Assembly: GCF_002944315.1 (NCBI RefSeq)
Contig: NZ_CP024311.1
Location: 1,774,501-1,838,500, forward strand
Direction: 5' to 3'
From: Rhizobium sp. NXC24
GTDB taxonomy: Bacteria > Pseudomonadota > Alphaproteobacteria > Rhizobiales > Rhizobiaceae
DNA: 64,000 nt
Positions 54,737-63,592 of this stretch are shown in pieces; positions within the stretch are counted from its first letter, which is position 1; every line of letters begins with the position of its first letter. Made by a program: the position numbers and the translations under genes. The notes below the pieces were generated by a model that did no database searches, was not told the DNA's origin, and was given only the letters and a program-made list of their open reading frames with translations.

Positions 54737-55105
54737 ATGTTCAATTTCGATGAAGCGAACAAGAAGGGCAAGGAAGCCATGGACACGGCGCTGAAGAGCT
54801 ATTCCGATGTCACCAAGGGTTTCCAGGCGATTGCTGCTGAAGCCGCCGAATACTCCAAGAAGTCCTTCCAGGACGGCGTTGCGCATTTCGAAACGCTGGC
54901 CGGCGTCAAGAGCTTCGAGGCTGCTTTCGAACTGCAGACCGGCTTCGTAAAGTCTTCCTATGAAAACTTCGTTGCCGAAGCGACCAAGCTGGGCGAAATG
55001 TACGCCGATCTCGCCAAGACCGTGTACAAGCCGTACGAAGCTCCGGTTGCCGCCGCCACCAAGGCTGCCGGCAAAACCCCCGCTTCGGTTGCACCTGCTG
55101 CATAA
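54737..55105 (+). CDS. Phasin family protein
   Basis: A 122-residue phasin, a small amphipathic protein that coats polyhydroxyalkanoate granules. The sequence MFNFDEANKKGKEAMDTALK, the heptad-like helices and AELQTGFVKSSYENFVAEAT-like segment (ELQTGFVKSSYENFVAEATK) fit the family; the tail is Ala/Pro-rich. ATG 54737 is preceded by GGGACGGAGAAG. The host has a PHA synthase gene in the same window (27.0-28.8 kb). Confidence 0.9.
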   Translation: MFNFDEANKKGKEAMDTALKSYSDVTKGFQAIAAEAAEYSKKSFQDGVAHFETLAGVKSFEAAFELQTGFVKSSYENFVAEATKLGEMYADLAKTVYKPYEAPVAAATKAAGKTPASVAPAA

Positions 55106-55134
55106 GCACCTCGCTTAAGCACAGTGAATTTACG

Positions 55135-55168
55135 AAAGACCGGCTGCGCAACCCGCGGCCGGTCTTTT
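55135..55168 (+). terminator. Terminator after the phasin gene
   Basis: AAAGACCGGC and GCCGGTCTTT form a ten-pair stem with a 13-base loop, ending in TTTT. Confidence 0.85.
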
Positions 55169-55394
55169 GCGTTGCCGATTTCCGATCTTGGCCCGATCGT
55201 CGCCGCGACTTTTTTGATCATGACCCACTTTGGCAACGAATTCTGATTGCAGTGTCCGGTAGGGGGCTTAAAATCGCACCAATATGAACTAAGTTAGGGG
55301 TTCGGATATCCGGCCCGACAGAGTCAGTTACCCAATCCAGTTTGCCAAGTCGGAATGCGATAGCTTCTGCCGGATGATTTGAGGAATGAATGAA

Positions 55395-55748
55395 ATGATC
55401 GCTGAGCCGATCCGGATGCAAAACGACAGCGAAAGGAACGGGGACAACGGAAATCGCGGGACCTCGGTGATCACGCGCACCAAGCCCAAAACCAAGAAAC
55501 CCAACCTGTACCGCGTGCTGCTTCTGAACGACGACTACACGCCCATGGAATTTGTGATCCATATCCTGGAGCGTTTCTTCCAAAAGGATCGAGAGAGTGC
55601 CACCCGCATCATGCTTCATGTCCACAATCACGGCGTCGGCGAATGCGGGATATATACATATGAAGTAGCTGAAACGAAGGTGAGCCAGGTGATGGATTTT
55701 GCCCGGCAGCACCAGCATCCGCTGCAATGTGTTATGGAAAAGAAGTGA
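55395..55748 (+). CDS. clpS: ClpS, ClpAP adaptor for N-degron substrates
   Basis: ClpS hands proteins with destabilising N-terminal residues to ClpAP. The 117-residue product has the flexible N-terminus and the conserved core [28 protein letters not shown] and the C-terminal helix, which contact ClpA and the N-degron. I chose ATG 55395: GAGG at 55381-55384 is ten bases ahead of it but only one base from ATG 55386. clpA follows after ten bases. Confidence 0.95.
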   Translation: MIAEPIRMQNDSERNGDNGNRGTSVITRTKPKTKKPNLYRVLLLNDDYTPMEFVIHILERFFQKDRESATRIMLHVHNHGVGECGIYTYEVAETKVSQVMDFARQHQHPLQCVMEKK

Positions 55749-55758
55749 GGATCTGAAC

Positions 55759-58287
55759 GTGCCAACATTTTCGCCTAGTCTTGAGAAGGCGCTGCATCAG
55801 GCACTGACCTACGCGAACGAGCGGCATCACGAATATGCCACGCTGGAACATCTGCTTTTGGCTTTGGTGGACGACGCCGATGCCGCGGCTGTCATGGGCG
55901 CGTGCAATGTTGATCTCGACGCGCTCCGTAAGACGCTGACTGAATACGTCGATAATGAACTTTCAAATTTGATCACCGGTTATGACGAGGATTCGAAGCC
56001 GACGTCCGGTTTCCAGCGCGTCATCCAGCGCGCCGTCATCCATGTTCAATCCTCGGGCCGCGAGGAAGTAACGGGTGCCAACGTTCTCGTCGCGATCTTT
56101 GCGGAACGGGAAAGCCATGCGGCCTTCTTCCTGCAGGAGCAGGAAATGACCCGCTACGATGCGGTCAACTACATCTCCCACGGCATCGGCAAGCGGCCGG
56201 GGTCCTCCCAGACCCGGACACCGCGCGGCGCCGAGGATACCGAGTCCGAAAGCAAGCCGACCTCCCGCGGCGAGCAGGAGGAAGGTAACAACAAGAAGCA
56301 GCAGGATGCTCTGAAGGCCTATTGCGTCAATCTCAACGAGAAGGCGAAAAGCGGCAAGATCGACCCGCTGATCGGCCGCAACTCCGAAGTCAGCCGCACC
56401 ATCCAGGTGCTGTGCCGCCGTTCGAAGAACAACCCGCTCTACGTCGGCGACCCCGGCGTCGGCAAGACCGCCATCGCCGAAGGTCTTGCCAAGCGGATTG
56501 TCGAGGGCAAGGTGCCCGAAGCTTTGGCCGACGCCACCATCTTCTCGCTCGACATGGGCACGTTGCTTGCCGGTACCCGCTATCGCGGTGACTTCGAAGA
56601 GCGCCTGAAGCAGGTGGTCAAGGAGCTGGAAGAATATCCGGGCGCCGTGCTGTTCATCGATGAGATCCATACCGTCATCGGCGCCGGTGCTACCTCCGGC
56701 GGCGCTATGGATGCATCGAACCTGCTGAAGCCGGCCCTGTCTTCCGGTGCGATCCGCTGCATCGGTTCGACCACCTATAAGGAATACCGTCAGTTCTTCG
56801 AAAAGGACCGGGCACTCGTCCGCCGCTTCCAGAAGATCGACGTCAACGAGCCGACCATTGAGGATGCTATCGAAATCATGAAGGGCCTGAAGCCCTATTT
56901 CGAAGAGTATCATCACCTTCGCTACTCGAACGACGCCATCAAGACGGCGGTCGAGCTGTCGGCTCGCTATATCTCCGACCGCAAGCTGCCGGACAAGGCG
57001 ATCGACGTGATCGACGAAACGGGTGCTGCGCAAATGCTGCTGCCGCCGTCGAAGCGCCGCAAGCTGATCACCGAAAAGGAGATCGAAGCGACGATCGCGA
57101 CCATGGCCCGCATTCCGCCGAAGACGGTTTCAAAGGATGACGAGATGGTTCTCGCCAACCTCGAGCAGGAACTGCGTTCGGTCGTCTACGGTCAGGATAC
57201 GGCAATCGAAGCGCTTTCGACCTCGATCAAGCTCGCCCGTGCCGGCTTGCGCGAACCGAACAAGCCGATCGGCTGCTACGTCTTCTCTGGCCCCACCGGT
57301 GTCGGCAAGACGGAAGTCGCCAAGCAGCTTGCTTCCTCGCTCGGCGTCGAGCTGCTGCGCTTCGACATGTCGGAATATATGGAGCGTCACACGGTTTCCC
57401 GTCTGCTCGGCGCACCTCCCGGCTATGTCGGCTTTGATCAGGGTGGTCTGCTGACCGACGGCGTCGACCAGCATCCTCACAGCGTCGTCCTGCTCGACGA
57501 AATCGAGAAGGCGCATCCGGATATTTTCAATATCCTGCTGCAGGTCATGGACCATGGCGCGCTGACCGACCACAATGGCAAGAAGATCGACTTCCGCAAC
57601 GTCATCCTGATCATGACGACCAATGCGGGCGCATCGGAAATGGCCAAGTCCGCCATCGGTTTCGGTTCGTCCAAGCGTACGGGCGAGGATGAAGAGGCTC
57701 TCAACCGGCTCTTCACCCCGGAATTCCGCAACCGTCTGGATGCGACCATTCCGTTTGCAGCGCTGCCGACCACGGTCATCCACAAGGTCGTGCAGAAGTT
57801 CATCATGCAGCTCGAGGCTCAGCTTTCCGAACGGAACGTTACCTTCGATCTGCACGAGGACGCGATCGCCTGGCTGTCCGAGAAGGGTTACGACGACAAG
57901 ATGGGTGCCCGCCCGCTGGCACGCGTCATCCAGGAACACATCAAGAAGCCGCTGGCGAACGAAATCCTCTTCGGCAAGCTGAAGAAGGGCGGCGTCGTCA
58001 AGGTCACCGTCGGTAAGAAGGAAGACGGTACGACCGGCATCCTGCTCGACTCCATCGCAGATACCGCGCCGATCCGGCCGAAGCCGGAAGCCGAAGTGGT
58101 CGACTCCGTGGTCGATGTGGAAGAGGATGACGGAGACACCGTCAAGACCAGAAGCCGCGTCGGCAAGGCTGGCAGCGCTTCCGACGCTCGCCGCTCGCCG
58201 AAGACGCCGTCCTCTGCCAGCGATGGCGAGTCGGATAACAAGTCGTTGCGCAAGGGCAGCACGGTGCCGAAGGTGCCGCGCAAGTAA
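55759..58287 (+). CDS. clpA: ClpA, ATPase subunit of ClpAP
   Basis: ClpA unfolds substrates and feeds them to ClpP. The 842-residue protein has the N domain, D1 Walker A GDPGVGKTAIAEGLA (about residues 229-243), D2 Walker A GPTGVGKTEVAKQLA (about 510-524) and the arginine-finger-bearing DNLTRLLR-type regions. It is longer than E. coli ClpA (758) because of a charged, low-complexity tail of about 75 residues after the D2 small domain. The start is GTG 55759, after GTGAGGA, rather than the ATG at 55699 inside clpS. A terminator follows. Confidence 0.96.
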   Translation: MPTFSPSLEKALHQALTYANERHHEYATLEHLLLALVDDADAAAVMGACNVDLDALRKTLTEYVDNELSNLITGYDEDSKPTSGFQRVIQRAVIHVQSSGREEVTGANVLVAIFAERESHAAFFLQEQEMTRYDAVNYISHGIGKRPGSSQTRTPRGAEDTESESKPTSRGEQEEGNNKKQQDALKAYCVNLNEKAKSGKIDPLIGRNSEVSRTIQVLCRRSKNNPLYVGDPGVGKTAIAEGLAKRIVEGKVPEALADATIFSLDMGTLLAGTRYRGDFEERLKQVVKELEEYPGAVLFIDEIHTVIGAGATSGGAMDASNLLKPALSSGAIRCIGSTTYKEYRQFFEKDRALVRRFQKIDVNEPTIEDAIEIMKGLKPYFEEYHHLRYSNDAIKTAVELSARYISDRKLPDKAIDVIDETGAAQMLLPPSKRRKLITEKEIEATIATMARIPPKTVSKDDEMVLANLEQELRSVVYGQDTAIEALSTSIKLARAGLREPNKPIGCYVFSGPTGVGKTEVAKQLASSLGVELLRFDMSEYMERHTVSRLLGAPPGYVGFDQGGLLTDGVDQHPHSVVLLDEIEKAHPDIFNILLQVMDHGALTDHNGKKIDFRNVILIMTTNAGASEMAKSAIGFGSSKRTGEDEEALNRLFTPEFRNRLDATIPFAALPTTVIHKVVQKFIMQLEAQLSERNVTFDLHEDAIAWLSEKGYDDKMGARPLARVIQEHIKKPLANEILFGKLKKGGVVKVTVGKKEDGTTGILLDSIADTAPIRPKPEAEVVDSVVDVEEDDGDTVKTRSRVGKAGSASDARRSPKTPSSASDGESDNKSLRKGSTVPKVPRK

Positions 58288-58314
58288 CCGGCGATTGGTC
58301 GACCGAAAAAATAG

Positions 58315-58347
58315 AATGGCTGCATTGGCGACAATGCAGCCATTTTC
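58315..58347 (+). terminator. Terminator after clpA
   Basis: AATGGCTGCATTG and CAATGCAGCCATT form a 13-pair stem with a four-base loop followed by TTTC. Confidence 0.85.
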
Positions 58348-58402
58348 ATATGTTTATAAACTATATCTCATAAAAAGATTTAAGAAGATCGGCGCCTTTC
58401 GA

Positions 58403-58831
58403 TCAGTGCAGGAGTTCGATGATCTTCTTGGCATTCTCCGCTAGAACCGCACCATCTTCCATTTTGCCCGAATGCGGCTTCAGGGCGATGCCCTCATGGC
58501 GCGGGATGATGTGGAAATGCAGGTGGAACACCGTCTGACCGGCGGCCGGCTCGTTGAACTGGGCGATATAGACGCCATCCGCATCGAAAGCCTCCTGAAT
58601 CGCGATGGCGACTTTCTGGACCGTGGTTATCAGATGAGGCAGGGTGCTCGGATCGGCGTCGAGAAGATTGCGCGAAGGGGACTTCGGCAGCACCAGCGTA
58701 TGGCCGGGCGCCTGTGGCATGACATCCATAAAGGCGACCGTGTGTTCATCCTCGTAGACACGATAGGACGGGATCTCGTCTTTCAGGATCTTCGCGAAAA
58801 TATTGTTGGCGTCATAGGCGGGGCTGGTCAT
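58403..58831 (-). CDS. HIT family protein
   Basis: A 142-residue histidine-triad hydrolase/transferase. The catalytic triad motif HLHFHIIP is at about residues 103-110. It likely hydrolyses adenosine phosphoramidates or related nucleotides, by family. It stands between clpA (convergent) and a COG3146 gene upstream on the same strand (41-base gap). Confidence 0.93.
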   Translation of the reverse strand: MTSPAYDANNIFAKILKDEIPSYRVYEDEHTVAFMDVMPQAPGHTLVLPKSPSRNLLDADPSTLPHLITTVQKVAIAIQEAFDADGVYIAQFNEPAAGQTVFHLHFHIIPRHEGIALKPHSGKMEDGAVLAENAKKIIELLH

Positions 58832-58872
58832 CCAGGGTCTCCTCGTCTTCCGATTACAATTGTCCAGAGCAG

Positions 58873-60063
58873 CTAGATATCTTGCCGCTCGCCTTTGCGG
58901 AAGGGGCTGTGCTCGGCCAGAATTTCACTCATCTCCTCCACTTGCTCGCGCTCGTGCTTGAGATAGTCGGCAACCGCGCGGCGCAAGCCCTGATGGCCGA
59001 TATAATGCGCCGAATGCGTAATGACCGGCAGATAGCCGCGGGCGAGCTTGTGTTCGCCCTGTGCGCCGGCTTCGACGCGCTTCAGCCCCTTAGCCAGCGC
59101 GAAATCGATCGCCTGATGATAGCAGACTTCAAAGTGCAGGAAGGGATGATCTTCGATGCAGCCCCAATGCCGCCCATAGAGCGTTTCGCCGCCGATGAAA
59201 TTGATCGCCCCGGCGATATAGCGGCCCTCGCGTTTGGCCATCACCAGCAGGATATCGTCGGCCATCCGCTCGCCGATCAGCGAGTAGAACTTGCGGGTGA
59301 GATAGGGCCGGCCCCATTTGCGGCTGCCGGTATCCATATAGAAAGTGAAGAACTGGTCCCAGATCCGCTCGGTGAGATCGCTGCCGGTCAGCCACTCGAT
59401 GCTGATGCCGCCTTCAAGGGCGGTGCGACGCTCCTTTTTCAGCGCCTTGCGCTTGCGCGACGCCAGCGTTTCCAGGAAGGCGTCGTGATCGGCATAGCCA
59501 TCGTTGATGAAGTGGAACTGCTGGTCGGTACGATGCAGATAGCCATCGCCTTCGAAGACGGAAATCTCTTCTTCCGGCAGGAAGGTAATGTGGGCGGAGG
59601 AAACGCCAAGCTGCCGGGTTACCTCCTTCAGGCTTTCGGCGAGTGCCGGCTGGATCACAGTGCGATCCTGCCCCTCGGCAACAAGCAGGCGCGGACCGGT
59701 TGCCGGCGTGAAGGGAATGGAGCACTGCAGCTTCGGGTAATAACGACCGCCCGCGCGCTCAAAGGCATCAGCCCAGCCGTGATCGAAGACATATTCACCC
59801 TGGCTGTGATTCTTGAGGTAGCCGGGCACGGCGCCGATCAACTCGCCGCTATCGGTTTCGAGCAGCAGGTGATTGCCGAGCCAGCCGGTTTTATCAGTGG
59901 CGGAGCCTGACTCCTCCAGTGAGGACAGAAAAGCATGCGAGACAAACGGATTATACGGCAGCACCGTACCCGCTCTCGATGCCCCGGCGAGCTTGGACCA
60001 GCCCTCCGGAGCAATGTTTTTGAAGGAACGCTCGACTCGAATGGATAATTCGTCTGTCATCAA
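58873..60063 (-). CDS. COG3146 GNAT-like protein
   Basis: A 396-residue protein of the COG3146/DUF482 family, which has a GNAT-type fold related to peptidoglycan-acting FemX proteins. Segments such as VFDHGWADAFERAGGRYYPK, SRKRKALKKERR and HPFLHFEVCYHQAIDFALAK are typical. Substrates are unknown. ATG 60060 (MTDELSIRV) is an equally likely start. The GDPD gene begins upstream on the same strand with nine bases between the two. Confidence 0.88.
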   Translation of the reverse strand: MMTDELSIRVERSFKNIAPEGWSKLAGASRAGTVLPYNPFVSHAFLSSLEESGSATDKTGWLGNHLLLETDSGELIGAVPGYLKNHSQGEYVFDHGWADAFERAGGRYYPKLQCSIPFTPATGPRLLVAEGQDRTVIQPALAESLKEVTRQLGVSSAHITFLPEEEISVFEGDGYLHRTDQQFHFINDGYADHDAFLETLASRKRKALKKERRTALEGGISIEWLTGSDLTERIWDQFFTFYMDTGSRKWGRPYLTRKFYSLIGERMADDILLVMAKREGRYIAGAINFIGGETLYGRHWGCIEDHPFLHFEVCYHQAIDFALAKGLKRVEAGAQGEHKLARGYLPVITHSAHYIGHQGLRRAVADYLKHEREQVEEMSEILAEHSPFRKGERQDI

Positions 60064-60072
60064 ATTCGTCTG

Positions 60073-60804
60073 TTACGAAGAAAGGGCAGGGCTCTCCCTT
60101 GGGTCGAACCCTTCGAAGGTCATTTGGTCTGCGTTGGCGAATGTGTGTTTACGGGCCGCTTCGTCGCGCACGGTCCAGGTGATGACCGGGATGCCGCGCT
60201 GGCGCTGCGCCGTGATGAAGGGGTTCGGCAGGTGGCCATAGAAATATGAGATGAAGTCTAGCCCAAGCTGCATGGCTTCGTCATGCTTAAAAAATGTCTC
60301 GGGCTCGTTTCCATCCGCCGTCAGGCCGACAGGGTAGGGTGCGTTGAGCGCCTTCAGATCCTTGAGCAGCCAATGGTCGAAGCTCATCAGCGCGACATGA
60401 CCCTTGTAGCCTTCCAGCACCTCCAGCACGGATTCCGCAAAGCCCTCATCGTCGCCTTCGCGGCCCTTAAGCTCCAGCACCAAAGGCACCTTGCCGTCGC
60501 AGAGCCTGAGGAGCTGTTTCAGCGTCGGGATCTTGTCGTTGGTGCCGCCGACCGAAAGCAGGCCGAGTTCGGCAGAGGTACGGTCGCGAAGCTGGCCGGG
60601 GAGATTGCAGACGCGCTGCAGGTCGTCGTCATGAAAGACGACCGGAACGCCGTCGGCTGCATAGTGCAGATCGCATTCAATGGAAAAATCCGCCTCGATT
60701 GCCCGGCCAAAGGCCGACAGCGTGTTTTCCCAAACCTGCTTGTTCATGTCGTGATAGCCGCGATGGGCGACAGGACGTTCGGTAAGCCAGGCAATCTTGC
60801 TCAT
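60073..60804 (-). CDS. Glycerophosphodiester phosphodiesterase
   Basis: A 243-residue GDPD. The catalytic residues are visible in PVAHRGYHDM (His-Arg) and IECDLHYAADGVPVVFHDDD (Glu, Asp and the second His). It hydrolyses glycerophosphodiesters such as those from phospholipid turnover. I start at ATG 60804 (MSKIAW); the start overlaps the RidA stop by one base (TAATG), so the two are coupled. Confidence 0.92.
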   Translation of the reverse strand: MSKIAWLTERPVAHRGYHDMNKQVWENTLSAFGRAIEADFSIECDLHYAADGVPVVFHDDDLQRVCNLPGQLRDRTSAELGLLSVGGTNDKIPTLKQLLRLCDGKVPLVLELKGREGDDEGFAESVLEVLEGYKGHVALMSFDHWLLKDLKALNAPYPVGLTADGNEPETFFKHDEAMQLGLDFISYFYGHLPNPFITAQRQRGIPVITWTVRDEAARKHTFANADQMTFEGFDPRESPALSS

Positions 60805-61277
60805 TATGCGATTTCCATGATGGCATCGATCTCGACGGCGGCGTTCAGCGGCAGCGCCGCCATGCCGACCGCGGCGCGCGCATGCTTGCCAGCGTCGCCA
60901 AGTACATTTGCCAGAAGATTGGACGCGCCGTTGATCACAAGATGTTGTTCGACGAATTCGGGTACCGAAGCGACGAAACCGTTCAGCTTGATGATGCGCT
61001 TGATGCGGCCGAGATCGCCATCCAAGGCCGCCTTCGCCTGGGCGAGGATATTGATGGCGCAAAGCTCGGCAGCGCGTTGGCCGCCGGCAACGTCGACATC
61101 CTTGCCGAGAAGGCCGGTGACGCCGAGCTTGCCGTTTTCCATCGGCAACTGCCCGGACAAATAAAGAAGATTGCCGCTGATGACATAGGGTACATAGTTT
61201 GCGGCCGGCGCAGCGGCCTGAGGCAGGACGATGCCAAGCTCCTTCAGACGGCTCTCGATAGCGTCGGACATTTTCAT
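60804..61277 (-). CDS. RidA family enamine/imine deaminase
   Basis: A 157-residue protein of the YjgF/RidA family. The substrate-binding Arg is in KHARAAVGMAALPLNAAVEI, and the final acidic residue in that segment is also conserved. RidA clears reactive 2-aminoacrylate; the length and N-terminal part place this one among the longer RidA-like subgroups, so the substrate is uncertain. ATG 61277 (MKMSDAI) is used; ATG 61271 is equally possible. It is coupled to the GDPD gene. Confidence 0.88.
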   Translation of the reverse strand: MKMSDAIESRLKELGIVLPQAAAPAANYVPYVISGNLLYLSGQLPMENGKLGVTGLLGKDVDVAGGQRAAELCAINILAQAKAALDGDLGRIKRIIKLNGFVASVPEFVEQHLVINGASNLLANVLGDAGKHARAAVGMAALPLNAAVEIDAIMEIA

Positions 61278-61468
61278 CTCCCGTTTTGTTGTAAAATCTT
61301 CAAAAATCCGGCATCAAGCTTAGATTCCCTTTGCCGGGCGCGAGGCGATCTTGGACGAGATAACGCCAAATCAAAAGGCAGAGCGAGATGACGAATTGAT
61401 GACGGGCCGCCTCACTCTAGCCGAAGCGTTCTTATAGCATCGCGTGCGAGTCCAACAGGAGATAATGA

Positions 61469-62293
61469 ATGTTCCGCTCGAGTCTTGCCGCCGTTATCGT
61501 TTCGAGTTTAGGCGTCGCGTCTCTGGGCGTGTCCGCCGCCGCGGCGGGTCCGACTGGGTTGATCGCGCATCGCGCCGTCTACGATCTCGAACTGAAGGAC
61601 GCATCAGACCGATCGGGCATCGCCGGCATGTTCGGCCGTATGGTCTATGAGTTCGACGGCTCCGATTGCACCGGTTTCACTACCAATTTCCGTTTCGTCA
61701 CACAGATCGACACGGGTGATTCAACGCGCGTCAGCGACCAGCAGACGACCACATTCGAGGATCTCGTCAAGCGCACTTTCCGCTTCGAGACCAAATCCTA
61801 TACGGACGATCAACTCGACAAGGACGTGCGCGGCGCGGCGGCCGACGATCAGAAGGGGATTAAGGTCGATCTGACCCAGCCAAAAGCGAAGCAGATCGAA
61901 CTCATCCAGAGCCGCTTTCCGACAGAGCATATGCTCGACATCATCCATAATGCCAAGCTGGGCAGGAATTTCTTCGAGGCCGAGGTTTTCGACGGCTCCG
62001 ATGATGGGGATAAGTCGTTGATCGCAACAACCGTCGTCGGTAAGCAGGCGACTCCTGCAACCGATGACCCCGATGCCGAAAAGGCCGGCATCTTCGCCAA
62101 AACGCCGTTCTGGCCGGTTACCGTCGCCTATTTCAACGACAAATCCAAGGGCGACGCCATTCCGGTCTATCGCATGTCGTTCAAGCTCTATGAAAACGGC
62201 ATCACCCGCGACCTCACCATGGACTATGGTGATTTCGTTCTGACCGGCAAGCTCTCCAAGCTTGAAGTGCTCGACACCAAGGCCTGCCAATAG
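61469..62293 (+). CDS. eipB: EipB family periplasmic envelope protein (DUF1849)
   Basis: EipB maintains the cell envelope in Brucella and relatives. The 274-residue precursor has a signal peptide (MFRSSLAAVIVSSLGVASLG), cleaved near VSAAAA, and then the beta-spiral domain with GLIAHRAVYDLELKDASDRS. The two cysteines that form the disulfide linking the core to the C-terminus in the family are present as Cys67 (GSDCTG) and Cys273 (KACQ). It stands alone with about 190 bases on both sides. Confidence 0.9.
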   Translation: MFRSSLAAVIVSSLGVASLGVSAAAAGPTGLIAHRAVYDLELKDASDRSGIAGMFGRMVYEFDGSDCTGFTTNFRFVTQIDTGDSTRVSDQQTTTFEDLVKRTFRFETKSYTDDQLDKDVRGAAADDQKGIKVDLTQPKAKQIELIQSRFPTEHMLDIIHNAKLGRNFFEAEVFDGSDDGDKSLIATTVVGKQATPATDDPDAEKAGIFAKTPFWPVTVAYFNDKSKGDAIPVYRMSFKLYENGITRDLTMDYGDFVLTGKLSKLEVLDTKACQ

Positions 62294-62512
62294 GCTTTGC
62301 GAGGCGCAGGCCACAAGGCAAATCTTCGTCATAAAACTGTGTCCGAAGCTTCACTATTCTGGGAAGCATTCGGCACGCCCTTGAGTGAGTCTCAGTTCCG
62401 CAGTGCCGATCTGAAATTGTAGCGGGCCATGCGGGCCGAGCCGGTTATTGAAGAATGATCGGCAGATGTTCCGTAGTCCAGGTCCGTGTTGATAGACGAG
62501 AAAGCACGAGCT

Positions 62513-63592
62513 ATGGCCAATACTGATCTCGCCCCGACCGCAAGTACCACTTTGCCGGTCGTTGCCGCCGATCCGGCGGAAATCGCCCGCATCGGCGACA
62601 CCATCGATCTGACCGACCGCGCCGGCATTTCTGTTTATGGCGACCGCGCCCAGCAGTCTGTCTCCGACTATTCTGACCGGATTCTCCGCGAGGTCCGCAA
62701 TCGGGATCTCGGCGAAGTTGGCAAGTTGCTGACCGATATCATCATCAAGTCGAAGAAGCTCGACCCGGCATCGCTGAAGGATGAGGGCTTTCTTTCCAAA
62801 ATATTCTCGTCGTTCAAGGCCCGCCTGGAGCGCTTCAAGGAGGAATTCGAGGATGTGGCCGGCCAGATCGACCGCATTGGCCTCGAGCTCGACCGGCATA
62901 AGGATACGCTGCGCCGCGACATCGCACTTCTCGACGATCTTCACGAGGAGACGAAGCAGTCCATCCTGCAGCTCGACGCCTATGTGCAGGCTGGCAAGAC
63001 TTTCGCAGAGCGTTTTCGCAGTGTCGAACTGCCGAAGTTGAAAAGTGCCGCCGAGGCCGCGGCTGCCAATCCCGGCGGCGGTATGCTGGAGGCTCAGACC
63101 TATCAGGACAGCTTGCAGGCCCTCGACCGATTGGAGAAGCGGGTGTTCTACCTGCAGCAGGCGCGCCAGCTCGGCATTCAGCAATTGCCGCAGATCCGCA
63201 TCGTGCAGGCCGGTGACGAGACGCTGATCGAGAACCTGCAGGCGACGTCGGCGCTGACGGTGCCGGCCTGGAAGCAGAAGATGGTGATCCTGCTTGGGCT
63301 GTCGAGGCAGAAATCAGCGCTTGAGCTGCAGAAGACCGTGACCGACGCCACCAACGACATGATCCGACAGGCGTCCGAGATGATGAAGGACCAGGCGATT
63401 GCCATCGAACAGCAGTCGCAGCGCGGTATCGTCGATATCGATACGCTCGCTGCCGCCAACCGTGACCTGATCGATACGATCAACGGTGTCCTGAAGGTGC
63501 AGGAAGAAGGCCGCAGGAAGCGCGCTCAGGCTGAGCAGCAGATGGAGAAAATGACCATCGATCTCAAGAAAGCGATGATCGAGGCGCGATGA
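62513..63592 (+). CDS. TelA/KlaA-like toxic-anion-resistance family protein
   Basis: A 359-residue TelA-family protein. It is mostly helical with coiled-coil segments (about residues 90-150 and 320-359). Typical family stretches include VWRD-like AWKQKMVILLGLSRQKSALE and NDMIRQASEMMKDQAIAIEQ. The family was linked to tellurite resistance on plasmids, but in chromosomal settings the role is unclear. I start at ATG 62513 (MANTDLAPT); TTG 62486 is an alternative. The stop overlaps the next start (ATGA), so the two are coupled. Confidence 0.88.
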   Translation: MANTDLAPTASTTLPVVAADPAEIARIGDTIDLTDRAGISVYGDRAQQSVSDYSDRILREVRNRDLGEVGKLLTDIIIKSKKLDPASLKDEGFLSKIFSSFKARLERFKEEFEDVAGQIDRIGLELDRHKDTLRRDIALLDDLHEETKQSILQLDAYVQAGKTFAERFRSVELPKLKSAAEAAAANPGGGMLEAQTYQDSLQALDRLEKRVFYLQQARQLGIQQLPQIRIVQAGDETLIENLQATSALTVPAWKQKMVILLGLSRQKSALELQKTVTDATNDMIRQASEMMKDQAIAIEQQSQRGIVDIDTLAAANRDLIDTINGVLKVQEEGRRKRAQAEQQMEKMTIDLKKAMIEAR

